From Mesorhizobium sp. B1-1-8 (GTDB lineage Bacteria; Pseudomonadota; Alphaproteobacteria; Rhizobiales; Rhizobiaceae), in the NCBI RefSeq assembly GCF_006442795.2, contig NZ_CP083956.1:2209501-2273500 (forward strand): a DNA stretch of 64,000 bases. The letters are read 5' to 3'. Shown here in pieces: positions 1 to 9,061 of this stretch (position 1 is its first letter; the number at the start of each line of letters is the position of its first letter). The notes beneath the pieces are model-generated. The model was not told the origin of the DNA. It ran no database searches and saw nothing but the letters and a program-made list of their open reading frames with translations. The translations under genes and the position numbers were made by a program.

Positions 1-1
1 T

Positions 2-397
2 CGTGACGCGCTGAGCCGGCGGGCCGAGTATCTGGTCGATCAAGGACTGGCAGAGCGGCAGGGCAGCCGGATCGTCTTCGCCCGCAACCTGCTCGACACG
101 CTTCGCCGCCGCGAACTGGAGGTGGTTGGCGATAAACTCGCAGCCGAAACCGGACGACCCTTCAACCATGTAGCCAGCGGCGACTATGTGGCTGGCGCCT
201 ATCGCCAGCGTTTATCGCTCGCCTCCGGCCGTTTCGCCATGATCGAGGTCATAAGTGGGGATGGGGGGCTTGGTTTCCAGCTCGTTCCCTGGACGCCCTC
301 TCTCGAAAAGCATCTCGGTCAGCACGTCTCCGGCGTCGCTCGTGGAGACGGCGGCATCGACTGGAACTTTGCCCGCAAGCGCGGGCTCGGTCTGTGA
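2..397 (+). CDS. Relaxase / mobilisation nuclease, C-terminal end (partial)
   Basis: The reading frame is open from the left edge and ends at a TGA, so only the last ~131 residues of a longer protein are present. The segment resembles the C-terminal DUF3363 part of VirD2-like relaxases that precede traG in rhizobial integrative elements. No catalytic tyrosine or histidine triad lies in this part. traG starts 22 bp downstream on the same strand, which supports the assignment. Relaxases nick the transfer origin and pilot the strand to the coupling protein. The identity rests on the C-terminal sequence and on context, not on catalytic motifs. Confidence 0.7.
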   Translation, partial: RDALSRRAEYLVDQGLAERQGSRIVFARNLLDTLRRRELEVVGDKLAAETGRPFNHVASGDYVAGAYRQRLSLASGRFAMIEVISGDGGLGFQLVPWTPSLEKHLGQHVSGVARGDGGIDWNFARKRGLGL

Positions 398-419
398 CAG
401 CACGTGAAAGGATCATGCC

Positions 420-2408
420 ATGTCCGCCACGAAAATCCTCTGGGGTCAGATCCTCACCGTCTTCCTGATTGTCCTGTTGACGACCTGGATGGCGACGCAA
501 TGGACCGCATGGCGGCTGGGCTTCCAGCCTCAGCTCGGCCCGCCCTGGTTCGAACTCGCCGGTGTGCCCGTCTACTATCCGCCCGCCTTGTTCTGGTGGT
601 GGTATTTCTACGACGCCTATGCACCCGGTGTATTCGTGGAAGGCGGACTGGTCGCGATGTCAGGCGGTTTCCTGTCGATCGTCGTTGCAATCGGCATGTC
701 GGTGTGGCGGGCGCGCGAACTCAAGAACGTCCACACCTATGGCTCGGCGCGATGGGCCGGGAAGAAGGAGGTGGAGGCCGCCGGTCTGCTCGGCGCCGAC
801 GGCGTGGTGCTCGGGCGCTATGAGCGCCACTACCTTCGCCACGACGGCCCTGAGCACGTGCTGTGCTTCGCGCCGACCCGATCCGGCAAGGGCGTCGGAC
901 TGGTGGTGCCGTCGCTGCTTACCTGGCCGGGCTCAGCAATCGTCCATGACATCAAGGGCGAGAACTGGCAGCTCACCGCGGGGTTTCGTGCGCAGCATGG
1001 CCGCGTTCTGCTGTTCGATCCGACCAATTCGAAATCGTCAGCCTACAATCCCCTGCTCGAAGTCCGCCGCGGCGAATGGGAGGTCCGCGATGTCCAGAAC
1101 ATCGCCGACATTCTGGTGGACCCGGAGGGAAGCCTGGAGAAGCGGAACCACTGGGAAAAGACCAGCCACGCGCTTCTTGTTGGCGCAATCCTCCATGTCC
1201 TCTATGCCGGGGAGGACAAGACGCTGGCCGGCGTCGCCGCCTTCCTCTCCGACCCGAAGCGGCCGATCGAGTCGACGCTGGCTTCAATGATGAAGACCGC
1301 GCATCTCGGCGAAGCCGGTGCGCATCCGGTCATCGCAAGTGCTGCGCGCGAACTGCTCAACAAGTCCGACAACGAACGCTCGGGCGTGCTCTCGACAGCA
1401 ATGTCCTTTCTCGGCCTTTATCGGGATCCCGTCGTCGCCGAGGTAACCCGGAGCTGCGATTGGCGCATCGCCGACATCGTCGGCGGGAAACGACCGACAA
1501 CGCTTTATCTCGTTGTGCCGCCCTCGGATATCAATCGGACCAAACCGCTCATTCGCCTTATCCTCAACCAGATCGGGCGTCGCCTGACCGAGGACCTGAA
1601 CACAAACACGAACCGCCGCCGCTTGCTGCTCATGCTGGACGAGTTTCCGGCTCTGGGCCGCCTCGACTTTTTCGAGTCCGCCCTGGCCTTCATGGCAGGT
1701 TATGGGCTGAAGAGCTTTCTCATCGCGCAGTCGCTGAACCAAATCGAGAAAGCCTATGGCCCGAACAACTCGATCCTCGACAACTGCCATGTGCGCGTAA
1801 GCTTCGCCACGAACGATGAACGGACCGCCAAACGAGTGTCCGATGCGCTGGGCACCGCAACCGAGATGCGGGCGATGAAGAACTATGCCGGCCACCGGCT
1901 CTCGCCGTGGCTGGGGCACCTCATGGTGTCGCGGCAAGAGACAGCGCGCCAGTTGCTGACCCCCGGCGAGATCATGCAGCTTCCACCGGCCGACGAGATC
2001 GTGATGGTGGCGGGGTTGCCGCCGATCAGGGCGAAGAAAGCGCGCTACTACGAGGATGTCCGTTTTCGCGATCGTCTCCTGCCGCCTCCCGAGCCGGCCC
2101 GATCGCAAAATGTCGATCTGGACGACTGGAGCCACCTGCCGGTCCTAGCTCGGGCCGAACTCAACGAAACGTCAGGCGCGCCGCGGCAGGACGATGAGGA
2201 TGCGACTGAATCGGAGCGCCGGTTGCAACCGGAACTCAGCCGTGCCCGGCCAGTCGAGAAGACGGCGCCGATCGACAACGAGTTCGAGATCGATCCGGCC
2301 GATGATGCCGACGATGATGCCGCGATCGGCAATCGTCGCCTGGCACGCCTCATGCAAGGCGTGGCGCGACAGGTTTCCCTCGACCCTGATGACGGCATGG
2401 AGTTGTAG
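420..2408 (+). CDS. traG: Type IV secretion coupling protein TraG (VirD4 family)
   Basis: This 662-residue protein is the inner-membrane ATPase that brings the relaxase-DNA complex to the mating channel. Two hydrophobic membrane segments lie in the first ~100 residues. The Walker A motif PTRSGKGVG is near residue 150 and the Walker B motif LLLMLDEFP near residue 401, followed by the conserved Gln-rich segment around FLIAQSLNQI. The C-terminal ~120 residues are acidic and low in complexity, as is usual for the tail. An AAAGGA ribosome site lies just upstream of the ATG. Length and gene order (relaxase, traG, ribbon-helix-helix gene, trbB) fit the rhizobial conjugation module. It looks intact. 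Confidence 0.93.
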   Translation: MSATKILWGQILTVFLIVLLTTWMATQWTAWRLGFQPQLGPPWFELAGVPVYYPPALFWWWYFYDAYAPGVFVEGGLVAMSGGFLSIVVAIGMSVWRARELKNVHTYGSARWAGKKEVEAAGLLGADGVVLGRYERHYLRHDGPEHVLCFAPTRSGKGVGLVVPSLLTWPGSAIVHDIKGENWQLTAGFRAQHGRVLLFDPTNSKSSAYNPLLEVRRGEWEVRDVQNIADILVDPEGSLEKRNHWEKTSHALLVGAILHVLYAGEDKTLAGVAAFLSDPKRPIESTLASMMKTAHLGEAGAHPVIASAARELLNKSDNERSGVLSTAMSFLGLYRDPVVAEVTRSCDWRIADIVGGKRPTTLYLVVPPSDINRTKPLIRLILNQIGRRLTEDLNTNTNRRRLLLMLDEFPALGRLDFFESALAFMAGYGLKSFLIAQSLNQIEKAYGPNNSILDNCHVRVSFATNDERTAKRVSDALGTATEMRAMKNYAGHRLSPWLGHLMVSRQETARQLLTPGEIMQLPPADEIVMVAGLPPIRAKKARYYEDVRFRDRLLPPPEPARSQNVDLDDWSHLPVLARAELNETSGAPRQDDEDATESERRLQPELSRARPVEKTAPIDNEFEIDPADDADDDAAIGNRRLARLMQGVARQVSLDPDDGMEL

Positions 2409-2413
2409 GTGCC

Positions 2414-2854
2414 ATGACCAGCCGCAAGAAGAAGGCCCAGATTTCCGTCTATCTCGATCAAGCCGTCATGAAGATGCTAGCCGACTATGCGGGGCGGCGC
2501 GATCAGTCCCAATCGATGATCGCCGAGGCTGCGATCGCTTCGTTCCTTTCGCCGGATGCCGATGAACGTCGCGAGGCGGCGATTGCCAAACGCCTCGACC
2601 AGGTCGATCGCCGATTGACCCGGCAGGAGCGGGACATTGGCATCGCGGTCGAGACCCTGGCTGTGTTCGTCCGCTTCTGGCTCGCGACCACGCCTGCCCT
2701 GCCGGAGCCGGCCGCACACGCCGCGCGCGCCAAGGCGGCCGAACGCTACGAACGCTTCGTCACGGCGCTGGGACGGCGCCTGGCGAAGGGGCCGAAGCTG
2801 CGGCAGGAGATTTCGGAAGATATCGATCCGGACGCCGAGAAGAGACAGCCCTAG
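2414..2854 (+). CDS. CopG / ribbon-helix-helix protein of the conjugation operon
   Basis: This 146-residue protein begins 5 bp after traG stops and is surely co-transcribed with it. Residues ~5-45 (KKAQISVYLD, then a helix with the SQSMIAEAAI pattern) form a short basic strand followed by two helices, which is the ribbon-helix-helix DNA-binding fold. The remainder is helical and charged, with one hydrophobic stretch around residues 75-90. Genes of this type sit between traG and trbB in rhizobial elements and are usually annotated as CopG-family regulators or accessory conjugation proteins. The DNA target is not evident from the sequence. Confidence 0.8.
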   Translation: MTSRKKKAQISVYLDQAVMKMLADYAGRRDQSQSMIAEAAIASFLSPDADERREAAIAKRLDQVDRRLTRQERDIGIAVETLAVFVRFWLATTPALPEPAAHAARAKAAERYERFVTALGRRLAKGPKLRQEISEDIDPDAEKRQP

Positions 2855-2964
2855 CAGCGGCACCGAGATTCTTGCCGATACCCGAGTGCATGTGGCTTGC
2901 GCTGATGACGTCGAATGCCCGATCCGGTAGCCTGGATTCTTGTCCGGCCGTCCTTCGAGTTTGA

Positions 2965-4275
2965 TCAGTGCGTCTCGGTGAGAAGCATCGCGCGCCTGGT
3001 TATTGCCGACCTGGCCGACTCGACGAGGGGCGCGGGAAACTGACGCGGCAACGAAGAAATCACGACCTCGACCCGCCTCTCGGCATTTGCGGCGATGTCT
3101 TCGAAAATTCTGCGCATGACAGGTGTGCCCACCCCGGCAATCTCAGCGGTCTGCATGAAGTGACGCGGCATGACCTCATGTACAGAATAGTGCCGGCTCT
3201 TGCCGACCGACATTGCCAGCTTGAATTTCTTGCGGGGAATCTGTCCAGCATCAAGGCTGGGCTGCGCACTAAGTACATCATAGAGCGGCGTCATCCGAAA
3301 CCGCCCACCGGGCGCGAGAAAAATGCTGAAATTCTTGGCGTGGCCATCGGTCGCGCCGATCAGCCAGAATACGATGCATGCACGCAGAAAGATCGCTATG
3401 TCGTCTTCGGGCCTGTCACTGCCCTTCAGAAGCTCGATGATCTCCCGCATTCCGGGACCGCCCTCTGACTGGTATTTGCGTGTTGGCGGGACCGACAATG
3501 CTTGACACATATCCTCCTGCGGCAGGCGCAGGAGACGGCCGTCCCTGGCCCACAAACGGTCGAACCGCTCGATGATCAGCGTGCGGCGCTCCCCGAAATC
3601 GGCGATCTCCGTCTTGGCGGCGGGAACGCCGAACGCCTCGATCAGCTTAAGGCACAGATATTCGTTCTCAACGCTATTGGAGAGATCGATGCCGTTCGGC
3701 AACCTGCCGATCTGCGGTTTCAGGATGTGGGTGGTCGCCGCCGTGCCGAGCGGCTTGAACCAGCGTCCGTCCTTGCGTAGCAGCGCCGTCTTTTCCTGGG
3801 CGCCGGCGATCGAGATGCGGAAATCCTCGTCCTCACCGAGGCCGAGAGGAGCGGCCGCGAGGTTTTCGATTATTTCCGCGATGCCCTTTTTGCTGACCGG
3901 CTTGCCGTCGCTGCTGCCCGGATTGCCAGGATCGATACCGTCAGGCAAGAACTGCAGCGCTCCGACGCAATCATGGCCGAGTACGGCAAGCAGGCTGTAG
4001 GCATCGGTGCCAGCTGCGCCGACGCGTTCGGCAACCCGGTTGCGGATAGCTTCATTGTCAGGAAGCAGGTTGTCGAAGACGTTGATCACCGGCGCGCCGA
4101 TATAGCGGTCCTCCCGCAAAGGAAGCGAGAGGGAGACCGGGAAAGTGCTTTGCCAGTCCAGCCATTCACGGGCGTATTGGAAGTCTACGGCGCCGGTTGA
4201 TTGCCTGCGCAGCACGCCCACAAGGCGCCCGTTCAGGAAGACGTTGAGCGGTGTGTGAGCCGGCCGCCGCGCCAT
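2965..4275 (-). CDS. hipA: HipA-family serine/threonine kinase toxin
   Basis: This 436-residue protein has the HipA layout: an N-terminal HipA_N subdomain (residues ~5-105), then a kinase-like core with the loop SIAGAQEKTALL (~155), a VERFDR-like segment (IIERFDR) and the catalytic/Mg-binding region GATDGHAKNFS (~305-315) followed by MTPLYDVL. HipA kinases phosphorylate tRNA synthetases and slow growth, and HipB neutralises them. The ATG overlaps the hipB stop by one base (TGATG), so the pair is translationally coupled. The operon faces against the conjugation genes that flank it. It is intact by length and motifs. Confidence 0.92.
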   Translation of the reverse strand: MARRPAHTPLNVFLNGRLVGVLRRQSTGAVDFQYAREWLDWQSTFPVSLSLPLREDRYIGAPVINVFDNLLPDNEAIRNRVAERVGAAGTDAYSLLAVLGHDCVGALQFLPDGIDPGNPGSSDGKPVSKKGIAEIIENLAAAPLGLGEDEDFRISIAGAQEKTALLRKDGRWFKPLGTAATTHILKPQIGRLPNGIDLSNSVENEYLCLKLIEAFGVPAAKTEIADFGERRTLIIERFDRLWARDGRLLRLPQEDMCQALSVPPTRKYQSEGGPGMREIIELLKGSDRPEDDIAIFLRACIVFWLIGATDGHAKNFSIFLAPGGRFRMTPLYDVLSAQPSLDAGQIPRKKFKLAMSVGKSRHYSVHEVMPRHFMQTAEIAGVGTPVMRRIFEDIAANAERRVEVVISSLPRQFPAPLVESARSAITRRAMLLTETH

Positions 4276-4529
4276 CAGAACAGGTCCTCGATCTCCGTGG
4301 CGTTGCTTTTGCTGCGCGGGCGAACGACAAGCTCAAGGTCGAGGGCGGAGAGGGCAGCCATCAACGTACTGAGCTGCACCGCCGGCTCGCCGGCTTCAAG
4401 GCGAGACACCGTGGCCTGGCGCAGGTGGATTTGATTGCCAAGCGTCTCTTGCGTGAGGTCGGCCTGCCTGCGGACGCGACGCAGGATGGCACCGAGTTGC
4501 TTTTCGTTGCGGGCGATCTGGTCGGTCAT
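4275..4529 (-). CDS. hipB: HipB-family antitoxin and autorepressor
   Basis: This 84-residue protein has a helix-turn-helix (Xre type) at residues ~20-55, with LTQETLGNQIHLRQATVSRL covering the two key helices. The tail is short and ends in an acidic, aromatic segment. HipB dimers bind palindromes upstream of their own operon and hold HipA inactive. The gene is first in the operon and ends in the start codon of hipA. Its upstream region carries four near-identical palindromes, the expected autoregulatory site. Confidence 0.92.
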   Translation of the reverse strand: MTDQIARNEKQLGAILRRVRRQADLTQETLGNQIHLRQATVSRLEAGEPAVQLSTLMAALSALDLELVVRPRSKSNATEIEDLF

Positions 4530-4550
4530 GACAAGCCTCCGGAATTTTGT

Positions 4551-4647
4551 ATACGCATTCGCGTATGATTTGTCAATATACGCGATCGCGTATATACGAC
4601 AGATATACGCAAACGCGTATAATTAAACGAAATACGCGATCGCGTAT
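4551..4647. promoter_or_regulatory. Four-operator array upstream of hipBA
   Basis: Four palindromes of the form ATACGC-N4-GCGTAT lie at 4551-4566, 4578-4593, 4605-4620 and 4632-4647. The start-to-start distance is 27 bp in every case. Copies 2 and 4 are identical (ATACGCGATCGCGTAT); copies 1 and 3 differ only in the centre. The array begins 22 bp upstream of the hipB start codon. Known HipB proteins bind several palindromes at their own promoter, so this is most simply the HipB operator set. The binding itself is inferred. Confidence 0.85.
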
Positions 4648-4862
4648 GACGTCCACCACTGAAATCCCCAATCCAATGGAAAGGCCCTAAGCGCGCCCGT
4701 GCCGTTCCCGGGGCCGAGCAGGCGCGGCACCGTCCTTCTCCTGTATTTGCACGCCAGACTACTACGCCATGATAAAGCTGTTGCAGCAGCCCAAAATACC
4801 ATTCTCTTAATCATCCCCGACCGGGGACCGCATGAATTGTTCCCGACCGAAACGGGGACGAG

Positions 4863-5846
4863 ATGGCCGCTTCACACAACAGCACCGAAGGACGAGCGCG
4901 CAGTTCGCGCATGCTGCGCACAGCATTTGGCTCCGCCATCACCCGCTTCCTGGACGATCCTGCCATTGTCGAGGTGATGCTGAACCCCGACGGTCGCATT
5001 TGGGTTGACCGCCTCGTGGAAGGGCTGGCCGAGACGGGGGACACGCTCTCAGCCGCCGACGGCGAGCGCATCGTGCGCCTGGTCGCGCACCATGTCGGCA
5101 CGGAAGTGCATTCGCGGTCTCCGCGCGTCTCGGCCGAGTTGCCGGATACCGGCGAACGCTTCGAAGGGCTGTTGCCGCCCGTCGTAGCGGCACCAGCCTT
5201 CGCGATCCGAAAACCCGCCGTGGCCGTGTTCAGGATCGACGACTACGTCGCCGCCGGCATCATGACCACCAGCCAGGCAGCGACATTGCGCGCCGCCGTC
5301 GCCGCCCGTGCAAACATCCTCGTCGCCGGCGGCACATCGACCGGCAAGACGACGCTGACCAATGCTCTGCTCGCCGAAGTGGAGAAAAGTGCGGATCGGA
5401 TCGTCATGATCGAAGATACGCGCGAACTGCAATGTGCGGCGCCCAACCTTGTCGCCATGCGGACCAAGGATGGCATCGCCACTCTTTCCGACCTGGTCCG
5501 CTCCTCGCTGCGTCTGCGGCCCGACCGCATTCCGATCGGCGAGGTCCGCGGTCCCGAGGCCCTGGACCTTCTGAAGGCATGGGGCACCGGACATCCCGGC
5601 GGCATCGGCACCATCCACGCGGGATCCGGGATCGGCGCCCTGCGTCGCCTCGAGCAACTGATCCAGGAAGCTGTCGTCACCGTTCCGCGCGCGCTGATTG
5701 CGGAAACCATCGACCTCGTCGCTGTTCTGTCCGGACGCGGTTCCGCGCGTCGGCTCACCGAACTCAGCCGCGTCGAAGGGCTCGGCCCCGACGGCGATTA
5801 TCGCACTTCCCAAGCCACCTCAGACACCACAGGAGAAAATTCATGA
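4863..5846 (+). CDS. trbB: Conjugal transfer ATPase TrbB (VirB11 family)
   Basis: This 327-residue hexameric traffic ATPase energises pilus and channel assembly at the inner face of the membrane. The Walker A motif GGTSTGKTT is near residue 156. It is followed by the acidic segment around MIEDTRELQ, the Walker B-like region with [13 protein letters not shown], and the histidine box [15 protein letters not shown]. The ATG follows a purine-rich stretch. The stop codon overlaps the trbC start (ATGA). In related elements trbB follows the ribbon-helix-helix gene directly; here hipBA lies between. Confidence 0.94.
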   Translation: MAASHNSTEGRARSSRMLRTAFGSAITRFLDDPAIVEVMLNPDGRIWVDRLVEGLAETGDTLSAADGERIVRLVAHHVGTEVHSRSPRVSAELPDTGERFEGLLPPVVAAPAFAIRKPAVAVFRIDDYVAAGIMTTSQAATLRAAVAARANILVAGGTSTGKTTLTNALLAEVEKSADRIVMIEDTRELQCAAPNLVAMRTKDGIATLSDLVRSSLRLRPDRIPIGEVRGPEALDLLKAWGTGHPGGIGTIHAGSGIGALRRLEQLIQEAVVTVPRALIAETIDLVAVLSGRGSARRLTELSRVEGLGPDGDYRTSQATSDTTGENS

Positions 5847-6175
5847 TCGCCGCTATCTCGCGAGCCTGCCGCCATATCGCTGCCGCAGCCACGACCGTTG
5901 CTCTTTCTCTCATGGTTGCTCATCCGGCCCATGCGGCCGGCTCTTCCATGCCTTGGGAGCAGCCGCTGGAGAAGATCCTCCAGTCGATAGAAGGCCCGGT
6001 CTCCAAGATCGTTGCGGTCATTATCATCATCGTGACCGGCCTGACGCTTGCTTTCGGCGACACTTCAGGTGGCTTCCGGCGGCTGATCCAGATCGTCTTC
6101 GGTCTGTCGATTGCCTTCGCGGCGTCAAGCTTCTTCCTGTCGTTCTTCTCGTTCGGCGGCGGGGCACTGATCTGA
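5843..6175 (+). CDS. trbC: Conjugal pilin subunit TrbC
   Basis: The start is the ATG at 5843, which overlaps the trbB stop and has AGGAG 8 bp upstream. The 110-residue product has a signal sequence ending near HPAHAA, then two hydrophobic segments (about 55-72 and 82-100). This matches TrbC/VirB2 pilins, which are processed and assembled into the conjugative pilus. It overlaps trbD by one base. Confidence 0.9.
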   Translation: MIAAISRACRHIAAAATTVALSLMVAHPAHAAGSSMPWEQPLEKILQSIEGPVSKIVAVIIIIVTGLTLAFGDTSGGFRRLIQIVFGLSIAFAASSFFLSFFSFGGGALI

Positions 6176-6456
6176 TGATCACCGTATTCGAACAACTCGA
6201 CGCGGTGCCGGGCTTCACCGTTCCCGTCCACAGGGCACTGACCGAGCATATCCTGCTTGGCGGCGCACCGCGCTCCGTCGCCATCCTCAACGGCACGCTC
6301 GCCAGCGCGGTAGGCCTTGGGCTGCGCCTCTGGCTGGTGGGGCTCCTCATCTGGGCTCTCGGGCATTTCACAGCGGTGTGGGCCGCCAGACGCGATCCGC
6401 TTTTCGTGGAAGTCGTTCGCCGGCATCTGCGCATTCCCGGTCATTTGTCGGTTTGA
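6175..6456 (+). CDS. trbD: Conjugal transfer protein TrbD (VirB3-like)
   Basis: The 93-residue product starts at the ATG overlapping the trbC stop. It has the VirB3/TrbD form: a short N-terminal region, then a long hydrophobic stretch (residues ~38-68) and a basic tail with RRDPLFVEVVRRH. TrbD is an inner-membrane component that works beside the TrbE ATPase. trbE starts 9 bp downstream. Confidence 0.88.
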   Translation: MITVFEQLDAVPGFTVPVHRALTEHILLGGAPRSVAILNGTLASAVGLGLRLWLVGLLIWALGHFTAVWAARRDPLFVEVVRRHLRIPGHLSV

Positions 6457-6465
6457 GGCGCGGCC

Positions 6466-8244
6466 ATGATGAACCTTGCCGAATTTCGCCGCACCGCCAA
6501 CCGCCTTGCCGACTATCTGCCCTGGGCCGCGCTCGTGGCGCCCGGCATCGTGCTCAACAAGGATGGGAGCTTCCAGCGCACCGCAGAGTTTCGCGGACCC
6601 GACCTCGATTCGGCCGTCGCGGCCGAACTGGTCGCCGTGGCTTCGCGCATCAACAACGCGTTGCGCCGCCTCGGCTCGGGGTGGAGCATCTTCGTCGAGG
6701 CGCAGCGGCATGAAGCGTCGACCTATCCGCAGAGCCAGTTTCCCGATCCGGCCTCCGGCCTGGTCGATGCCGAACGCAAAGCCGACTTCGAGCAGCAAGG
6801 CATCCATTTCATATCGAGCTACTTCCTCACCTTCCTCTATCTGCCGCCGGCTGAGGATACCGCACGCGTGGAGGGATGGCTCTATGAGGGGCGCGAACAA
6901 TCCGGTGTAGACCCTCATCAGACCGTGCGCGCCTTCATCGACCGCACCGAGCGCGTGCTCTCCCTTCTCGACGGCTTCATGCCGGAGTGCCGGTGGCTCG
7001 ATGACGGCGAGACGCTGACCTATCTGCACTCAACCGTTTCGACCAAACGCCATCGCGTGCGCGTTCCCGAGACACCGATCTATCTCGACGCGCTGCTGGC
7101 GGACCAGCCGCTGACCGGTGGACTGGAGCCGCGCCTCGGCGACCAGCATCTGCGCATGCTCACCATCGTCGGCTTTCCGACCGCGACAACGCCAGGCCTT
7201 CTCGATGACCTCAACCGGCTCGCCTTTCCCTATCGATGGACGACGCGTGCGATCCTGCTCGACAAGATCGACGCCGCGAAGCTGTTGACGAAAATCCGGC
7301 GGCAATGGTTTGCCAAGCGCAAGTCGATCGCGGCGATCCTGAAGGAGGTCATGACCAACGAGGTGTCGGTGCTCGTGGACACTGACGCCGCCAACAAGGC
7401 GGCCGACACCGATATGGCCTTGCAGGAACTTGGCGCCGACGTGTCGGGCATGGCCTATGTCACGGCGACCATCACGGTCTGGGACGCCGATCCGCGCCTG
7501 GCGCAGGAGAAACTGCGACTCGTCGAGAAAGTCATCCAGGGCCGCGACTTCACGGCAATGATCGAAACGGTCAACGCCGTCGACGCCTGGTTGGGCTCGT
7601 TGCCCGGACATGCCTACGCCAATGTCCGCCAGCCGCCCATCTCGACGCTCAATCTTGCCCACATGATTCCCCTCTCTGCCGTGTGGGCGGGGCCGGAACG
7701 GGACGAGCATCTCGGTAGTCCTCCCTTGCTTTACGGCAAGACCGAAGGCTCGACCCCGTTCCGGTTGTCCCTTCATGTCGGCGACGTCGGCCACACCCTC
7801 GTGGTCGGCCCCACGGGCGCCGGCAAGTCGGTTCTGCTTGCATTGATGGCCTTGCAGTTCCGCCGCTATGCGCGCTCGCAGGTCTTTGCCTTCGACTTCG
7901 GCGGCTCGATCCGTGCAGCGGCACTTTCGATGGGCGGAGACTGGCACGATCTCGGGGGCGGGCTCACCGATAGCGCGCAAGCATCCGTCTCGCTCCAGCC
8001 TCTCGCGCGCATCAACGACACTTATGAGCGCGCCTGGGCAGCCGATTGGCTGATGGCGATCCTCGCGCGCGAAGGCGTCCTGATCACTCCGGATGCCAAG
8101 GAACATATCTGGACCGCGCTGACGTCGCTCGCCTCGGCACCCGTCGAGGAGCGCACCATCACTGGCCTGAGTGTGCTCTTGCAGGCCAACGATCTGAAGC
8201 AGGCTCTGCGGCCTTACTGCGTCGGCGGCCCCTATGGCCGATAA
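6466..8244 (+). pseudogene. trbE: TrbE conjugal ATPase, truncated at the 3' end
   Basis: The open frame gives 592 residues, while TrbE/VirB4 ATPases are normally about 800 or more. The N-terminal TrbE domain and the Walker A motif GPTGAGKS (near residue 448) are present. The frame ends a few residues after LRPYCVGGPYGR, before the Walker B region and the C-terminal ATPase half. The stop is created where the sequence changes to the reverse complement of a SRAP gene. No trbJ, trbL, trbF, trbG or trbI follows, so the mating channel cannot be complete from this locus. Confidence 0.88.
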
Positions 8245-8689
8245 TCGTGCAGCTGGTGACATCAAGGTTCGAATTGTAGGCCCATAGACCAGCGAACGAG
8301 AACGGTGCGTGGCCGGGCTGGAAGATGTGCCAGGGGTCTCTGCCTTTGTCGGCCGGAGAGATGGTCCACTCGTAATAGCCGTCGGCGGGAATGAGGCAAC
8401 GTTTCGATTTGAAGGCGTCCCGAAAGGCCGGCGTGGTGTCCACCGTCTCGATACGCGCATTGAACGTGGCAGCCTTGGGCATTTCCTTCGCCCAGAATGG
8501 AACCAGCCACCAACGGCCGTTCCGAAGCTTGTGATTGCCGTCGTCGCCTGCCGTGATGAAAGGCACTTCTTCGGTCGGAGCGATGTTGTAGCGCGGCGCA
8601 TCGTTGCGGCCGATCTCCGCCGGCGCCGTCAGCCTATAGAGGCGGTGTATCTCAGACCAGGAGAGGTATCTCGTGTATCGACCGCACAT
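8159..8689 (-). pseudogene. SRAP / YedK-like abasic-site protein, C-terminus lost
   Basis: The frame begins MCGRYTRY, so the catalytic Cys2 is present, and continues through the conserved TFNARIET and GYYEW segments. These are hallmarks of SRAP (SOS response-associated peptidase) proteins, which crosslink abasic DNA. Homology ends at LDVTSCTII, near base 8243. The final ~85 bp of the frame are antisense of trbE and encode an unrelated basic tail. The conserved histidine of the usual C-terminal HDR(M)P segment is missing. The gene is therefore probably inactive and shares its breakpoint with trbE. Confidence 0.85.
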
Positions 8690-9052
8690 GATCCAACCTT
8701 AGCTCGCAGGGCCTCCGGCACGCTGAGTGGCCCAAAGTCCAGAATTCGCTCGCACGCGCCCTTGCGCCGCCAGACGCCGCGTGCGCGCCCGTTCTCCCTA
8801 TCGCGCTTCGGATCGAACACGACGCCGCCGAAGTGGTCAAGGAACGCCTTTGCCGCCGGGCGAAGCACTGCAGGCGGCATTGCTGTTTGCGTTTTCCCAG
8901 ATCGCAATCACCGCCCTGGTCCGGCACGACAGGCCACGCCCTTCAAGGACGCGCCTGATCGGCGTGAAGTTGCGATCGGTGCAGATGTCGTCGCGCTGGG
9001 CGACCTGGTTGTGGCCACTCATGCTCGATGATCGATGGCGCCGGGATGCCAC
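8629..9052 (-). other. Possible frameshifted hypothetical gene upstream of the SRAP remnant
   Basis: Two overlapping frames on this strand look like parts of one protein. The first runs through RAVIAIWENAN, and the second continues with PPAVLRPAAKAFLDHFGG and a basic region to ~8629. Joining them needs a frameshift near 8900. I do not recognise a family. The second frame overlaps the SRAP start by about 60 bp, which is unusual for intact neighbours. It may be a remnant or a chance frame. Confidence 0.25.
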
Positions 9053-9061
9053 GGCTGCGCC

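Noticed and set aside
5920..7029. A 369-residue minus-strand frame opposite trbC, trbD and trbE
   Set aside because: Shadow of three well-supported genes.
7030..8601. A 523-residue minus-strand frame opposite trbE and the SRAP remnant
   Set aside because: No domain similarity; it overlaps two recognisable genes.
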